Assembly: GCA_944739405.2 (NCBI GenBank)
Contig: OX123182.2
Span: 46,005,598-46,069,597, forward strand
DNA: 64,000 nucleotides
Reading direction: 5' to 3'
Origin: Euclidia mi
Lineage: Eukaryota; Arthropoda; Insecta; Lepidoptera; Erebidae
The notes below the pieces were generated by a model that saw only the letters and a program-made list of their open reading frames with translations, ran no database searches and had not been told where the DNA came from. The position numbers and the translations under genes are program-made. This document shows, in pieces, positions 10,258 through 21,772 of this stretch (its first letter is position 1; each line of letters begins with the position of its first letter).

Positions 10258-11313
10258 TATTTGTACATTTAAAAAAACCTTTTACATGAACCAAAATACC
10301 ATTTTTATTTCTACTCACATCGAAAACATTAAAAGTTTAAAATCTCTATCTCTAATATGTTTTAGTTCATTCACTGAATGAATTTTAAGTGAAACTTGAT
10401 TTAGTTCATGCAATGTTTCCCATCACTAGTCTTACGGACGTACTTATCCGCCATATTTGTTTACCATTTTTGCCAGATAAGAATGAACGCACTATACAAT
10501 ACTTCACGATAGTGGATACACGAACGTACGGTACAGTACACGTTACTGTTTTATTCTAGTAGTTTTCCGCAGCCTCGAGGTACCGACGCTGAACAAACTT
10601 TGTATCTAGCATCCTACGTGTTAATTTGTATCACGAGCTGCACGTACGTCGAATAAACCGTTCAGATCAGAGGTGTTGTAAACTTATTAGGAAACAAAGA
10701 AAAATGTTCATGATAATAATTTGGGATTCTACCGGGGCAAGGTCAGCCATTTACCACGAATATTTAATAAAAAAATCATTATGTAATTCTATTTTAAACA
10801 GCTTATGTGCCTGCCTAGAAAAGGACAACATTTTTAAATCATCATGGACGTCCTAGTGTTTTCCCAGATGCAAACAAGACTTTTGCCATAGACCACAGGG
10901 TTCCGCTCTCTAGAGACTAACCTGAATTTGATAGAATTTAAGCTTTTCCTCAGAGTGACTGAAATATGCGATACTAAAACTGGGGTATTTAATTGACTGA
11001 ATAGTATGTTTACAAGCAAAAATACACACGCTATTTTCAGGGACAGTGCCTAGCCACTTACCGAGCGAGCTGCCGAAACACCTTCATACGGCAGTCAATA
11101 CGCCGTGTAGTTTACAGTTGAGTTATAAATAAAGTGCATCGACCTTGCAGATCGATCGTCGTACACGTGACGTTGTAGTGCTATAAAATATTGATTTTGA
11201 TGAAAATGCTATATTTGATATATATTTTCTTTTATTATATTTTGTAAAATAAATACTGGAGGCTATACCAAGTGCTGAATACATCGGGAAACACTGATTT
11301 AAAATATATACTA
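10258..11313. other. No feature recognised
   Basis: AT-rich. A slightly GC-richer patch near 11040-11180 contains TATAAATAAAG but nothing else supports a promoter or LTR. Confidence 0.35.
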
Positions 11314-11480
11314 CTAGATAACCCGGTGAACTTCGTATCACCATCAAATGTAGATTTAGCTATGTAAATAATAGGCATTTGCACACACTTTCATGTATTA
11401 TGAATAAATGGTGTATAAAACAAGTGAAGATTATTATTGCGTGGCTTTCATTTGCGTTTTTATATACCTAGCCATAAGCT
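11314..11480 (-). mobile_element. Helitron-like 3' end, minus strand
   Basis: Read on the minus strand the sequence ends GTTCACCGGGTTATCTAG followed by TA, with a small GC-rich stem just before CTAG. That is the expected layout of a Helitron 3' terminus. The 5' end was not found, so the right-hand limit is approximate. Confidence 0.4.
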
Positions 11481-12216
11481 AAATAAATTAAGGGGCTCTC
11501 AAGCTTCCAAGTACACAAATCAGAGCTCAGTCCTTTGATATTTTATTGATTGTTTTACAATTTTTAATGTCTCAAAGCAACACTTTTCATATTTTTTGCT
11601 GTTAGCATCAATAATTAAAAGTTTGGCAAACTTTGTGATTTTTCAAACTATTATTTGAGCGGTTCAGTTTTGAAAAACTCGTGCATGCCGCAGAACACTG
11701 CAGGGAAACAAACTCACGCAAAGTTTGTTTCGTCAGCTGGATGGCACCAGCCTGACGGTATACTGGACTCCCTTATGTTGCAAATGTTAAAGGATTAAAG
11801 TTTCATATCATTTACTAGACCGCTTTTGCACTCAGTCTGTGTTCTTATCGTAGGCAAGCCATCAGAGTCAGTCAGGGTCATCAAAACTTTTGGTCGTGCG
11901 TCAGCAGTCCGTTTTAATCGCTTTTATATAAACCATAACAGACTGCTTCGCTTGACGATAGTTCTAGATTCTAGTTGGTAGCGTTTGGGCACCAGTCGTC
12001 CGACGTTCTGTCGGTGTCACATTTGTTGCTAGTTATAATAACTATTTAAATATACAGGTATACATTTTCTCTGAGTAGATAAATTGTATATTAAAAGTTT
12101 TCACGCTTTCTTTGTAAGCTTGGTAAATTATTTTGATGCTCGTACTGATGCTACGGTAATGTAGTTCTTTTGCTACGACGTAGCAAGAATCGTTACAAGT
12201 AATCATGGTTTGTATC
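11481..12216. other. No gene recognised; one local hairpin
   Basis: An imperfect hairpin around AAACAAACTCACGCAAAGTT (about 11706-11732) is present. Otherwise no feature. Confidence 0.35.
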
Positions 12217-12425
12217 ATCATCATCATCAGCCTTTAACAATCCACTGCTGGACTAGGCTTCTTCTTTGAAAGGAGGAATTAGCCTACTATATATAGGTAT
12301 AGGGTTAATACCAAGTTTTCCTTCTCTTACAGTGTGTTCTTCTCGTACTGCTCTATGCATAATATGCTCACTCTGTCGGTTCTTACGACACCCATGGGAT
12401 GACATGGTATTGTATTCTAAATCTG
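12217..12425 (-). mobile_element. SINE/LINE-tail repeat, type E
   Basis: In minus orientation it runs from ATGTCATCCCATGGGTGTCG through TTCTTTGAAAGGAGG-type sequence to CCAGCAGTGGATTGTTAAAG and a (GATGAT) tail. A second copy in plus orientation is at 14393-14605. The terminal GATGAT microsatellite indicates reverse transcription of an RNA using a LINE of the RTE type. Confidence 0.6.
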
Positions 12426-12694
12426 TCACCACACGTACAATGTTTTGTATGTTCATTACTGATTCATTATTAGTTATAATTTAATTTTTTGTATTCTCTC
12501 GCTCTCTCGTAAAAAATTCAAACGGATCGTTCATTTGCGTAACGTTAACAGAGGAATAAAATATACCCACAATTTATGCAGATTTATCGCAGCAGGATCT
12601 TTTATATTTATCTGTACTTAATGTCAAGTGCCGTTCTGTGCAGCACAGACACAATAACTGTTGAATCTGGCTATTTTACTAACTCCCCTTTTTT

Positions 12695-12948
12695 ATCTTT
12701 GCAAGTATGAATCAATATAATTATATCAAATTCTTGTGTTACTGACTGACTGACTGACAGACAATGCACAGCCGAGGCTACTGGGCGCACGAAGCTGAAA
12801 TTTGGCATGTATGTTTCTTGTAGTGTGTGGGGTAGCACTAAGGGAGGATTTTTGAAACTTAAATCTTAAGAGGTCTCAACAGCTAACAACTTAAATCTTA
12901 AGGAGTCCGAGGATGTCACACGTGGGCGGAGCCAAAGGCATAGCCTAG
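12695..12948 (+). mobile_element. Short Helitron-like element
   Basis: It begins with the family signature GTTACTGACTGACTGACTGA followed by CACAGCCGAGGCTACTGGGC and the GAAATTTGGCATGTATG block. It ends GGGCGGAGCCAAAGGCATAG with CTAG at 12945-12948 followed by T. Related copies are at 28674, 31047, 43530 and 44170. Confidence 0.5.
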
Positions 12949-13272
12949 TTTCATATAAAAATATCAAATCAAAAGCAAAGTAGTCACAATTTGAACGCCA
13001 GTATAAAATATTCACTTCAAAGACCAAGGTCGTATAAAATAAAGTGCTGTATTAAAACGTTCTATTAAAATTTCATAAAAACTTTTAAATAAAACCGTCT
13101 AACAAATGGTTTCCACTATAAGTCTAATATAGTGGCCACGTCATTTCTCATAAATTCGCTCTTTCTGCGAGAAAGGATCCGTGAATTTCTAGATTTCTAG
13201 GTTACAAAACCGATGACCAGGTTCATAACTCGTTAGTAGTTGCTCTGATTAATAGTTCTTTTACTACGGAAT
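12949..13272. other. No feature recognised
   Basis: AT-rich; nothing supportable. Confidence 0.35.
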
Positions 13273-13412
13273 TCAATAATTGAAATATAGATAGATCTGT
13301 AGATTTAAGATTCGTTTTTGACAGTGTTTGACATAAACTCCATACAAAATATGTCAAACACGAACCTAAAATCTACAGATCTATCTATAGTTCGAATATT
13401 GAAAATAGCCGT
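13273..13412. repeat. Small inverted-repeat element (MITE-like)
   Basis: The arms around 13273-13330 and 13363-13412 are inverted copies sharing ATCTACAGATCTATCTATA and GTCAAACAC, with one indel of about 10 bases. The loop contains AACTCCATACAAAA. No coding content. Confidence 0.5.
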
Positions 13413-13802
13413 TAAAGAGATGTGTTTACGATCCAAGTTGCGCCTTGAAGTTAATAAAGTTGAGCTTATTTTAAAACTATCGAATAGAAAAATTGCGAAT
13501 GGACACTTTTAAGCAGCTTGTTTAATAAATAAAATAACGGTAATACAACAGGTAGTATTACTGTTATACAGCTTTGTTAAAAACCGATCATACTAACAGT
13601 ACTGTACTGTTTGTCAAAAAAGGCGATGTCATGGAAAAGTAAATGAACTGTTTCATACTTTTACTTTCACACAATTATAATTATATGAAACACAGGACTT
13701 CTGCGTCATTTGGCAGTGTACTAAATGAGGAGACAATAAAATAAAAAGTAAAATCACCTGTTTAAAAGGTTCGTAAACTAAAAGTAACGTTCTATAACAT
13801 CA
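13413..13802. other. No feature recognised
   Basis: AT-rich; only the tail of a short chance frame. Confidence 0.35.
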
Positions 13803-14072
13803 TAACATAAACATAACTTCACGCCTTTTATCCCCGAAGGGGTAGGCAGAGGTGTATTACACACCCACTTTTCGCCAGTTATATTTCGGTCCCAATGTAA
13901 TAGGGGGCGAGCCTATTGCCATCTACCGGGCACATTATTAAGCGAGCGATAATTAACGTTTTTAATACACACATAACTTCGAAAAGTCAGAGGTGTGTGC
14001 CCGGGGTACCTGGGGATCGAACCCGAGACCATCGTCTCGGCAGTCCGTTACGTATACCACTGGGCTATCGCT
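13803..14072 (-). mobile_element. SINE, type A
   Basis: Minus-strand copy of the same element as 5262-5520, better preserved: head GCGATAGCCCAGTGG and TCGGGTTCGATCCCC, middle module GACTTTTCGAAGTTATGTG, tail CGCCCCCTATTACATTGGGA and CCCCTTCGGGGATAAAAGGC. The 3' end has direct repeats of CATAA. Confidence 0.75.
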
Positions 14073-14392
14073 CTATAATTTTAAATATTTCTAGTCTTTG
14101 AATAAAATAAATATTTATTTATCTGTCAGATTTATGTCACAGTTGTACAATTTATGTTTGAAAAATCTGATCTTGTTTACCATATTTTATTTAATGTTTT
14201 GTATTTTGTCCTAACGTTTGTTTTACGCTGATGTATAACGTCATAGTAAAATTTATTTTGGCTTTATCAAATTTTAGTTCTATGGACCGAATACCTACAT
14301 ATCTCAATTATATAGTGATAATTATGTTATTCTTCTGGTTTCAAGAAAACAAATAGCGTAATAGTAGATAGATAGATATGGATGTTACGGAA

Positions 14393-14605
14393 TGTCACCA
14401 CCCCATATCATCCCATGGGTGTCGTAAGAACCGACAGAGGGAGCATATTATGCAGAGAACAGCACTGTAACAGAAGGAAAACTTGATAAAAACCCTATAC
14501 CAACCCGTTTGGCCAGCGTGGTATAGTAGGCCAATTGCTCCTTTCAAAGAAGAGGCCTAGACCAGCAATGGACTGTTAAAGGCTGATTATGATGATGAGA
14601 TATAT
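14393..14605 (+). mobile_element. SINE/LINE-tail repeat, type E
   Basis: Plus-strand copy of 12217-12425 with ATCATCCCATGGGTGTCGTA, GGCCAGCGTGGTATAGTAGG and the terminal ATTATGATGATGAGA run. It directly abuts the 3' tail of the next LINE. Confidence 0.6.
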
Positions 14606-16490
14606 AGATAGATAATTGCTTTATTGTGCAAATTTTGGTACAAATTCGGTGTAAATAACTTAAATGTAGATACATATCAAATGCACAAGGGTGGCCTTAT
14701 CGCAGAGTGCGATCTCTTACAGGCAACCTTAGGATGGACATACTGAAAAAGACAAAAAGCTTTGATGTGTAGCGACTAAAAGTATCTGATTACTAGAAAT
14801 TGTTTGTATTATATACATACAAATAAATACATACATACGCAGTCATACATATAACAGATATGATATTTGCTAAACATATCAATAAATACATATAATACAT
14901 AAATATAATACACATACATACATATAATAATATGAACAAAAAATACAGTGATTCAATTTGTTTACAATGACAAATAGTGCTTCTTTATTGCATTATTAAA
15001 TATTTTCAATGATTTAGCTTGCTTAATTTCGACCGGCAGCGCATTCCACAGACGGACAGCTTGAACAGCAAAGGATTTATTGTAGTAGTTTGTGGTATGT
15101 GCTGGCATCTGCAGTCTCAGATCCACCGACGACCTCAAGGTCTTTAAATGTGTGTCATGAAGGAACTTAAAACGTTCTTTGAGATACGTGGGGGTATTAG
15201 GAATGAACAACACATTGTACAGTAACATAAGGATATGAGTATTCCGGTGAAGTCGAATTGGGAGCCACTTAAGCCTGGATCGAAAATCAGATATATGATC
15301 ATATTTGCGTAAGCCAAAAATGAATCTAATACAGAATTTTTGGAGACGCTCTAGTTTATCAAGTTGGTCCTCATTGAGATCAAGATAGCTGACATCGGCA
15401 TAATCGAGTATAGGGAGAAGCAAGGATTGTGCAAGCGCAATCTTGGTGGTGATGGGAAGAAAGTTCCGCAGCCTACGTAACGACCCAGCTAAAGCAAACA
15501 GTTTACGGTTGGTCTCCTGTATTTGACTACCCCATGAAAAAGTTTTATCCAGATAAATGCCAAGGTTTTTGACATTATCTAAGATTGGTAAGATGTTACC
15601 ATCGAACTGAGTCTGAGGCAGTTGTGACCAATTGATCTTGGAAATCATCCTGGAACTGCCAATTAGAATGACCTGTGTTTTTGACGGATTTACCTTGAGG
15701 CCATAATTTTTGCTCCACGTACAGATATGCGCCAAATCTGTGTTAATATTAGAAAACGCCGTTGAAATTGACTCTAGTAGTGCCTGTTAATATATCTGCA
15801 AATCATCTGCATAAAGGTGGTAGGACGAAAGTAACTGTTTGGAGATAGAATTAATAAAAATTGCGAAAAGTAACGGAGATAGCACGCCACCCTGTGGTAC
15901 CCCGACAGTTGTATTACACCACGAAGAGTACGACTCATCAACACGTATACGCTGTCGGCGTCCAAACAGGTAACTATGAAACCAGTTAATTACCGTTGAA
16001 GATATGTTAATAGAGCGGAGTATGGCAAGCAGGATGTGGAAATCCACGGTGTTAAATGCGTTGCTAAAATCAAGCAAGGACAACAGCGTGAGTTTTCCAC
16101 CATCCATGCCCAGCCTTATCTCATCAGTGATATGAACCAATGCTGTGGTAGTACTATGACCAGGACGTAAACCGGATTGGAAAGGATTCAAGAGAGCATT
16201 CTTGGAAAGGAAAGTACAGAGCTGCGTATGTACAAGACGTATAGATATAGGACAGAAGTCAGTAAGGGAACAGGGTTTGGGTTTTTTTAGGTATTGGAAC
16301 TATTTGTGCATCTATCCACGCTGATGGAAAGACGCCGCTGGTAACTGAGTAATTTAGGATATGACAGAAGACAGGGAGGATTTCATCTAGGATGGGTAGG
16401 ATCATGTTTCGACTGATGCAGTCATTACCAACAGCATTGGATGAGATTGAAGTGATGCTCTTCTTAACATCACAACTGGCAACTGACAAA
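14606..16490 (-). pseudogene. 5'-truncated, decayed non-LTR retrotransposon (reverse transcriptase)
   Basis: The minus strand encodes an RT related to the intact LINE at 32439-35402. Segment 16489-16259 covers the linker before the palm (SSNAVGNDCISRNM). Segment 16191-15787 carries GFRPGHSTTTALV, DFSNAFNTVDF, GVPQGGVLSPLLF and the catalytic YADDLQIY, and 15735-14962 is the thumb/C-terminal part. A frame change lies between 16259 and 16191, and a TAA (15787-15789) falls just after the YADD motif in the same frame as the downstream part. The 3' untranslated region ends in a short GATA/TATC run (about 14606-14620). There is no endonuclease: the copy is truncated at about 16490. Confidence 0.75.
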
Positions 16491-16859
16491 AAAAATACTC
16501 ACAATGTGGTCAACTATTTTTTGTGAAACAGAAAATTGATTAAGTATGAGATAATTAGTGTTTAAATGGTTCTTTACGCGGATTTCTCAATTCAGAAACC
16601 GGCCGTTTGTCTTTTTAATACTTTGCTTTGTATGTTGTTAGTTTTTTAACACGTGCGTTGTGTGTTATGTTAGAGTAGATTTATTACAGAGCCTTAAGTT
16701 ATCTATATATGTAATTTTTTTTTAAAGAAGCTAAACTACATTACAAGAATATACTAAATTACAATTTTGTTTTATCGAATATTAACTAGGTACTTGTTTC
16801 AAGGAATGCATCACATTCCGCTACGCAGTCCTAATAAGCAATTCTATTTTTTTTTCTAT

Positions 16860-17255
16860 TTAACCTATGTTGTCTTATTACTGGACAAATGTTTCCCTTA
16901 CACTATTCCAAGCATCCCTATCTTCTGCCTAATTGGGCCAGTTTCTTTTAAAATTATCGAGATCGTCATGCCATCGTTTTTCGGGGTCTGCTTCCCTTCC
17001 GCCACCCGTCTTGCGGCACCCATTGTGTGACGATCTTTGCCCATCGGCTAGGATGCATCCGGATCACGTGGCCCGCCCAATCCCACTTTAGGTTGGCAGT
17101 CTTCCGTCCCACATCAGCAATACCTGACAGTGATCACAGAACGGCATTTTGCACTCGATCAACTCTCTTATGTCCGAGAATACTGCGCTCCATTGTTCTT
17201 TGACAAACCTTGAGGCTGGACTTTTGAAGTTCGGTCAAGGACCAGGTCTGAGAGA
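16860..17255 (-). pseudogene. RTE-type LINE C-terminal remnant
   Basis: The minus strand reads QTWSLTELQKSSLKVCQRTM, then ILGHKRVDRVQNAVL, a stop, IADVGRKTANLKWDWAGHVI and WAKIVTQWVPQDG. After a frame change it reads KRWHDDLDNFKRNWPN, RDAWNSVRETFVQ and a terminal TAA at 16860-16862. The R.R.(R/K)RW.DD....W...A.DR..W pattern is the usual C-terminus of RTE-clade reverse transcriptases. At least three in-frame stops and one frame change make it dead. Confidence 0.65.
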
Positions 17256-17337
17256 TTTTAAGCACGGGTTCTTTATAAATTACCATTTGAAATTTCTATA
17301 TCTGCCATCAACTTCATATTCTCCTCCCGAGTTCCAC

Positions 17338-17500
17338 CTAAGGGCCTATGCAAACCACGTTTTTTAAACGCGCCATCGACGCGCGTTTCAAAAACGCGCG
17401 TCGACGGCGCGCTTTTATCCTACGGAGCAGTTTGTTGTCGTTTGTATCGATACAAACGCGCCGCACCGGCGCGTTATTATAGCGTTTGCTCAGATTATTA
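17338..17500. repeat. GC-rich palindromic repeat fragment (MITE-like, one end)
   Basis: The stretch AGGGCCTATGCAAACCACG is followed by nested CpG-rich inverted repeats (AAACGCGC...TCGACGCGCGTTT against AAACGCGCGTCGA...GCGCGC, about 17367-17416) and a second block around CGCGCCGCACCGGCGCG (17458-17474). Only one terminus is seen; the matching inverted end is not in the next 300 bases. GC content is strikingly unlike the surroundings. Confidence 0.4.
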
Positions 17501-17545
17501 GAACAAAAGGCAGATGGAGCGCACTCATCAAAGTGAGGCACGTTG

Positions 17546-18404
17546 ACAGCTATGTGTGCGTGACATTTGGCGACTGCACTGTACGGACCCGAGCGTCTAT
17601 GTGCGTGTAAAATTGCCAGATTATGAAACGCCTTACTGTAACGTTTCTACTGCTTAGAGTAATGGGAATACTGTTGAGGATGAACGGAGTCTTATTCAGA
17701 GCAGACCTTTCTAATTTAAGGTAGGTACTTGTAATAGACTGGTGTAAGTACGTAAGTAGCCTCACTGTTGGCAGAAAAACGCAAGCATGGAAAATAACTA
17801 GCACGTACTATATTTTTATTCATTAGTCAGCTTAATGGAAATTTAAGTTTTGAGAAAATATTGTTTACAATATTATTGCCGCCGTACTTTTATGTAAATA
17901 CATTCTGCACAATCGACTGCTTTATAAAGTTCATGGTTTATTTCAGACTCTGTGTGATAACGGTAAATAAGAAAATGAAAATGATTCATGAATAGAGCCC
18001 GTTAACAACATAAGTAATTTAATTGAAACGTTACAATTATTGGCCATTTAGTTGAAATTCGCTACCAAGTATGTTATTTGACACTTAATTTAGCAAGGAA
18101 TCTTAATACACCTTCAAAACACACCAGCTTACAATCAAGACGCTTCTATTGCTACCACATCTGGCTAATGATATACTTGGTTGTTGTGTATTCGGGTAAA
18201 ACTGGCAATCACTGCCTAAGCCAACCACATAATAAAATTCAAAATATGTTAAATTAATATCACTATTTCACAATACAGTCACAAAATAAATACACACCCG
18301 TGCCAAACCAACTATTTCTCAACACAAATAAGTTAATAAGCTCCTATTATTGTTCCTACCATCCTAGATCTTATTTTGCAAACTTATTCTTAGGCTTCCA
18401 CCAG
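17546..18404. other. No feature recognised
   Basis: AT-rich; nothing supportable. Confidence 0.35.
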
Positions 18405-18722
18405 GCAGCGATAGCCTAGTGGAGTGACTGACAGACTGCTGCGCAGAGGGTCCCGGTTCGCATCGACGGCGCGCACCAATGACTTTTCGGACTTATGTGC
18501 GTATTAAATTGTTAATTATCGCTTGCTAGAAGGTGAAGGAAAACATTGTGAGGAAACCTGCATGTCTGAGTGTTCTCCAAAATATTCTCGAAATACATGT
18601 GAAGTCTGCCAACCCGCACTAGGCCAGCGTGGTGGACTATGGTCTTACCCTTCTCATAAAGAGAAGAGGCCCGTGCTGAGCAGTGGGACAGTCTATGTAC
18701 ACGGGCTGATAATGATAATAAT
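18405..18722 (+). mobile_element. SINE, type C head with a different tail
   Basis: The head GGCAGCGATAGCCTAGTGGA, box-B-like CCCGGTTCGCATC and the module GCGCGCACCAATGACTTTTC match 26357 and 38702. After AATTATCGCTTGCTAG the tail differs (AAGGTGAAGGAAAACATTGT, GCCAGCGTGGTGGACTATGG, CGTGCTGAGCAGTGGGACAG) and ends in TGATAATGATAATAATGATT. This tail type is widespread in Lepidoptera as I recall it. Confidence 0.7.
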
Positions 18723-19120
18723 GATTATTAGGCTAACTAAAGCAATCTTAAGATCTAACAATATTATGTCAATGGGGAGTAATCTAAAATATTTACTGTT
18801 AATTTTGAAGTGTTCACAAGTAATACTATTTCACACATGTATGCACCAAAGCAACATTATTGATGGCTATACAAAAAATGTATGATTATGTAAAAGTAAT
18901 TAGGCAATTTATTTGTTGCAACGGGCCGATATTTAATTAAACCAGTCACACAAACAACAAAGGATGTATTACAATCATCGTAATCGGTAGTCGCAGTCGC
19001 GAGGGGTGTAATAATTATCATGTGAACAGTAGCCCCTCCGGGAGTGATCCCTGCCAGGATTAGTTGTGGTATAGCTCGTGGAAACTGCGATTGTCCCGCG
19101 CCCCGTAAATTCAATATGCC
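18723..19120. other. No feature recognised
   Basis: Unique-looking sequence; no frame supported. Confidence 0.35.
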
Positions 19121-19180
19121 CGGGGCGACCCATTCTTTTGGTCGCGTAAAATAACGCGACCAAAAGAATGGGTCGCCCCG
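19121..19180. repeat. Perfect palindrome, 26-bp arms, 8-nt loop
   Basis: The arms 19121-19146 and 19155-19180 are exact inverse copies (CGGGGCGACCCATTC...), with loop TAAAATAA. There is no mismatch in 26 base pairs and the pairing stops abruptly at both ends. No coding or transposon context explains it. Confidence 0.85.
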
Positions 19181-19254
19181 CTTTTACAAAATTTCTGTGC
19201 TAGCAATATAAAATGGTATAGTTTTGTTTTGTCGGTAATGTCTTTATACAGGAT

Positions 19255-19535
19255 GTCACAAGACCCATTACCAAGCCGAAGTCTAATTGTTGTGGACATC
19301 ATGCCAAGTCATACTAACCAAAAATAATACCTGGGAAACGATTTTTTTTAAGTTTTCATTTTTAAACCGCAATTAAAAGCGCGCGCGTGCAATGCTCGAA
19401 ATACCTACTTATCCATGGGGTTATAGGGCATCTAAAGAACATATTGGTGGGGTTAATGGATCGATTTTGTACCTAATTAGAAAAATTCCATGCTAACTTT
19501 GAGCCTCAATATCTCCTGAACCAGTAATTTCCTAG
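19255..19535 (+). repeat. Dispersed repeat, copy 1
   Basis: The sequence shares ACCAAGCCGAAGTCTA, GGACAT...GCCAAGTCATACT, a short A-rich stretch, AATACSTGG(K)AAACG and CTCAATATCTCCTGAAC with 38323-38570, in the same order and orientation. No coding frame was recognised. Confidence 0.55.
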
Positions 19536-20930
19536 GTACGGTGCCGAAGTAAAAAATGTTCGTAGTGATTGGTACAACATGGGATTTCAGTTTTCGTTTA
19601 GGGTTTTTTTACGCCCTGTAGAGTAGCCTAGTGCCAGTTATATCCACTGAAACGATAAAATGGTGATAATACGAGTCTTTCGTTTATTTAGTATTACTGA
19701 CATTTTTTCAAATTAAGTTGTTATGAAATGCTCTGTGTTTTGTAATTTGGCAGTTCCGAGGCACCTAGGTGAAAGACATATACCATGATGAAGCCAGCAT
19801 GGCGATAGTGGTTATTTATTTTGCTTAATGTAAAAAAAACAGTGTGAAAAATAAACATAACAAAGACAAAGTCATTATCTGCGGAGTGTTCAGAAAGAAG
19901 GAAAAGATTCTTAAGCTGAGTAGTGTATTTGGTAGATTGAGCTTGAGACGTTCTAACTTGATGAATAGTATGATATTCTGCTACTATGTGCCATTTTGTG
20001 CGCTGTGTCACTCACCTGATATAGTATTGATATCTTCGACCAAATTCCTGGGAAGGCAATACTCATCTGAAATTGCGTCTTTGTTAAAGCCGAGAGACAT
20101 GTGTGCCAGATAATCTCACTAATGCAGATACCTTTGAGAAACACAAGAACAGATGCGGACTTTGTTATTTATCACAGATAGATTTCCTAGTATAGCTGAA
20201 TATACTAGCTATATTTAAAGATATCTTGATTATTGTGTGAATAATGATTGATTAGTCTTTCTGAATAATATAGTCACATATTAATTTAGAACTTCTTTAA
20301 ACTTTTAGGACCGACGTGCTATTTTAGTTACATAAGTACTGACGAGAGGTCTGGCTAGAATACCACAGCTTTCATAACCAAAAACAATATGTTGTTTCAT
20401 ATTTTTTCTAAAAATACAGTTTATAAGTATTATTTATATACATATCTAGTTATTGTATAAGAAAAAAAGAAAATATTGCAAGTATAATATTTATAGCTAA
20501 CTATAAAGTTACACATTAAGACCTCCCCTCCTGTTTTTGGTTCTTACGGAGAAAAATCACTTTCACTCTAACAATGATTATTTATTAACATTTTTTTTTG
20601 ATGATTAGTAATTACGAAAACCATAAAAATACAATTTAGCACATAATCAACCGTCTTTTAGGAAATCACAAAGTACCAATATGTATGTATAGTAAAGTTT
20701 ATAATCACTCCTTACATATAGGTTTGCTGCATTGTAGGCACACATGTTTAACGTAAAACCCTTCCTGTTCAGATGTTGAATCATAGTCACTTTGTAAGAC
20801 AACAAAATTTGGATCGATATCGTTACAGTCAGACTCTCAGCTCATATTAAGCTATTCCGCAAAAATTTTTTCGTGATCTTTATTTTAAAGCCTTATTTGT
20901 CATTTTTTACTGGCACTTTTGTTTTTGGCT
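19536..20930. other. No gene supported
   Basis: A minus-strand stretch near 20020-20090 has a consensus donor (TATCAGGTGAGT) after an open frame, but no second exon could be connected. The rest is AT-rich. Confidence 0.3.
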
Positions 20931-21109
20931 ACGCATTTCATGTCGGTGCGTCCGATTTACGCGAGTTTTGATTTTTATAAGATCGCAGTTCTCGGACCAC
21001 TCGTCGGTACTTATGTAACTTTTATTCGATACGATGTTTTTTAGATTATGCCAATGTTATATTAAATAATAAACCAGGTGCTTCGGGCATGAAATGCGTA
21101 GCCAAAAAC
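20931..21109. mobile_element. Possible 179-bp MITE with 22-bp terminal inverted repeats
   Basis: 20931-20952 (GTTTTTGGCTACGCATTTCA...) is the exact inverse of 21088-21109. Both flanks carry TTT. The interior is non-coding. It directly abuts the palindrome at 21110. Confidence 0.5.
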
Positions 21110-21189
21110 TTTCATATGTTACCGAAGACGTCAATTCTTGCGCTTCTCTCTAGAAGCGCAAGAATTGACGTCTTCGGTAACATATGAAA
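21110..21189. repeat. Perfect palindrome, 38-bp arms, 4-nt loop
   Basis: The arms 21110-21147 and 21152-21189 are exact inverse copies (TTTCATATGTTACCGAAGAC...), with loop CTCT. Zero mismatches over 38 base pairs. Confidence 0.9.
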
Positions 21190-21496
21190 TTCAAACTTCC
21201 GAACCCTGAAAGTGTCTGTCAGAACACACGTAGGTACTTAAAGGTTAATTCGATTATTATATGGATAGATACTAAATACGATTTACAAATGCTTTAGTTT
21301 AAGGGTGTTCTTGATGCCTGTTGAACAAAGTATTAAAAAAATCTGGATAACATAGCACGAGGTAAGTCGCTTTAGTATTTTAAAATACAATAAAGTGAAA
21401 CTTGCAATGTGAATAAATTATTTTTTATTTTTGTAGCAACTCCACTGACATAGTGGTAATGTATTTAGATTTCCTTTTAAAAATAAGTAATTAACT
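21190..21496. other. No feature recognised
   Basis: AT-rich; nothing supportable. Confidence 0.35.
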
Positions 21497-21772
21497 CGCC
21501 GCGATAGCCCAGTGGTGTACATTACGGACTGCCGAGACGATGGTCTCGGGTTCGATCCTCAGGTACACCGGACACACACCTCTGACTTTTCAAAGATGTG
21601 TGTGCATTATAAATTAATTATCGCTCGCTTAATAATGTGCCCGGTAAATGGCAATAAGCTCGCCTCCTATTACATTGGGACCGAAACATAACTGGCGAAG
21701 AGTGGGTACGTAATACACCTCTGCCTACCCCTTCGGGGATAAAAGGCGTGTAGTTATGTATGTAGGTATGTA
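21497..21772 (+). mobile_element. SINE, type A
   Basis: Plus-strand copy: head CGCCGCGATAGCCCAGTGG, box-B-like TCGGGTTCGATCCTCAG, middle module CTGACTTTTCAAAGATGTG, tail TGTGCCCGGTAAATGGCAAT, CCTATTACATTGGGACC and CCCCTTCGGGGATAAAAGGC. It ends in TATGTATGTAGGTATGT. Confidence 0.75.

Noticed and set aside
10560..10860. Plus-strand frame of 76 codons near a T-rich stretch
   Set aside because: No codon pattern, motif or signal supports coding.
12700..12725. (ACTG)n as an independent microsatellite
   Set aside because: The ACTGACTGAC block recurs at the same place in every copy of the Helitron-like family, so it is part of that element.
19953..20144. Minus-strand frame near a consensus splice donor (TATCAG/GTGAGT)
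   Set aside because: Three overlapping frames are partly open and none connects to a second exon; it could not be distinguished from chance.
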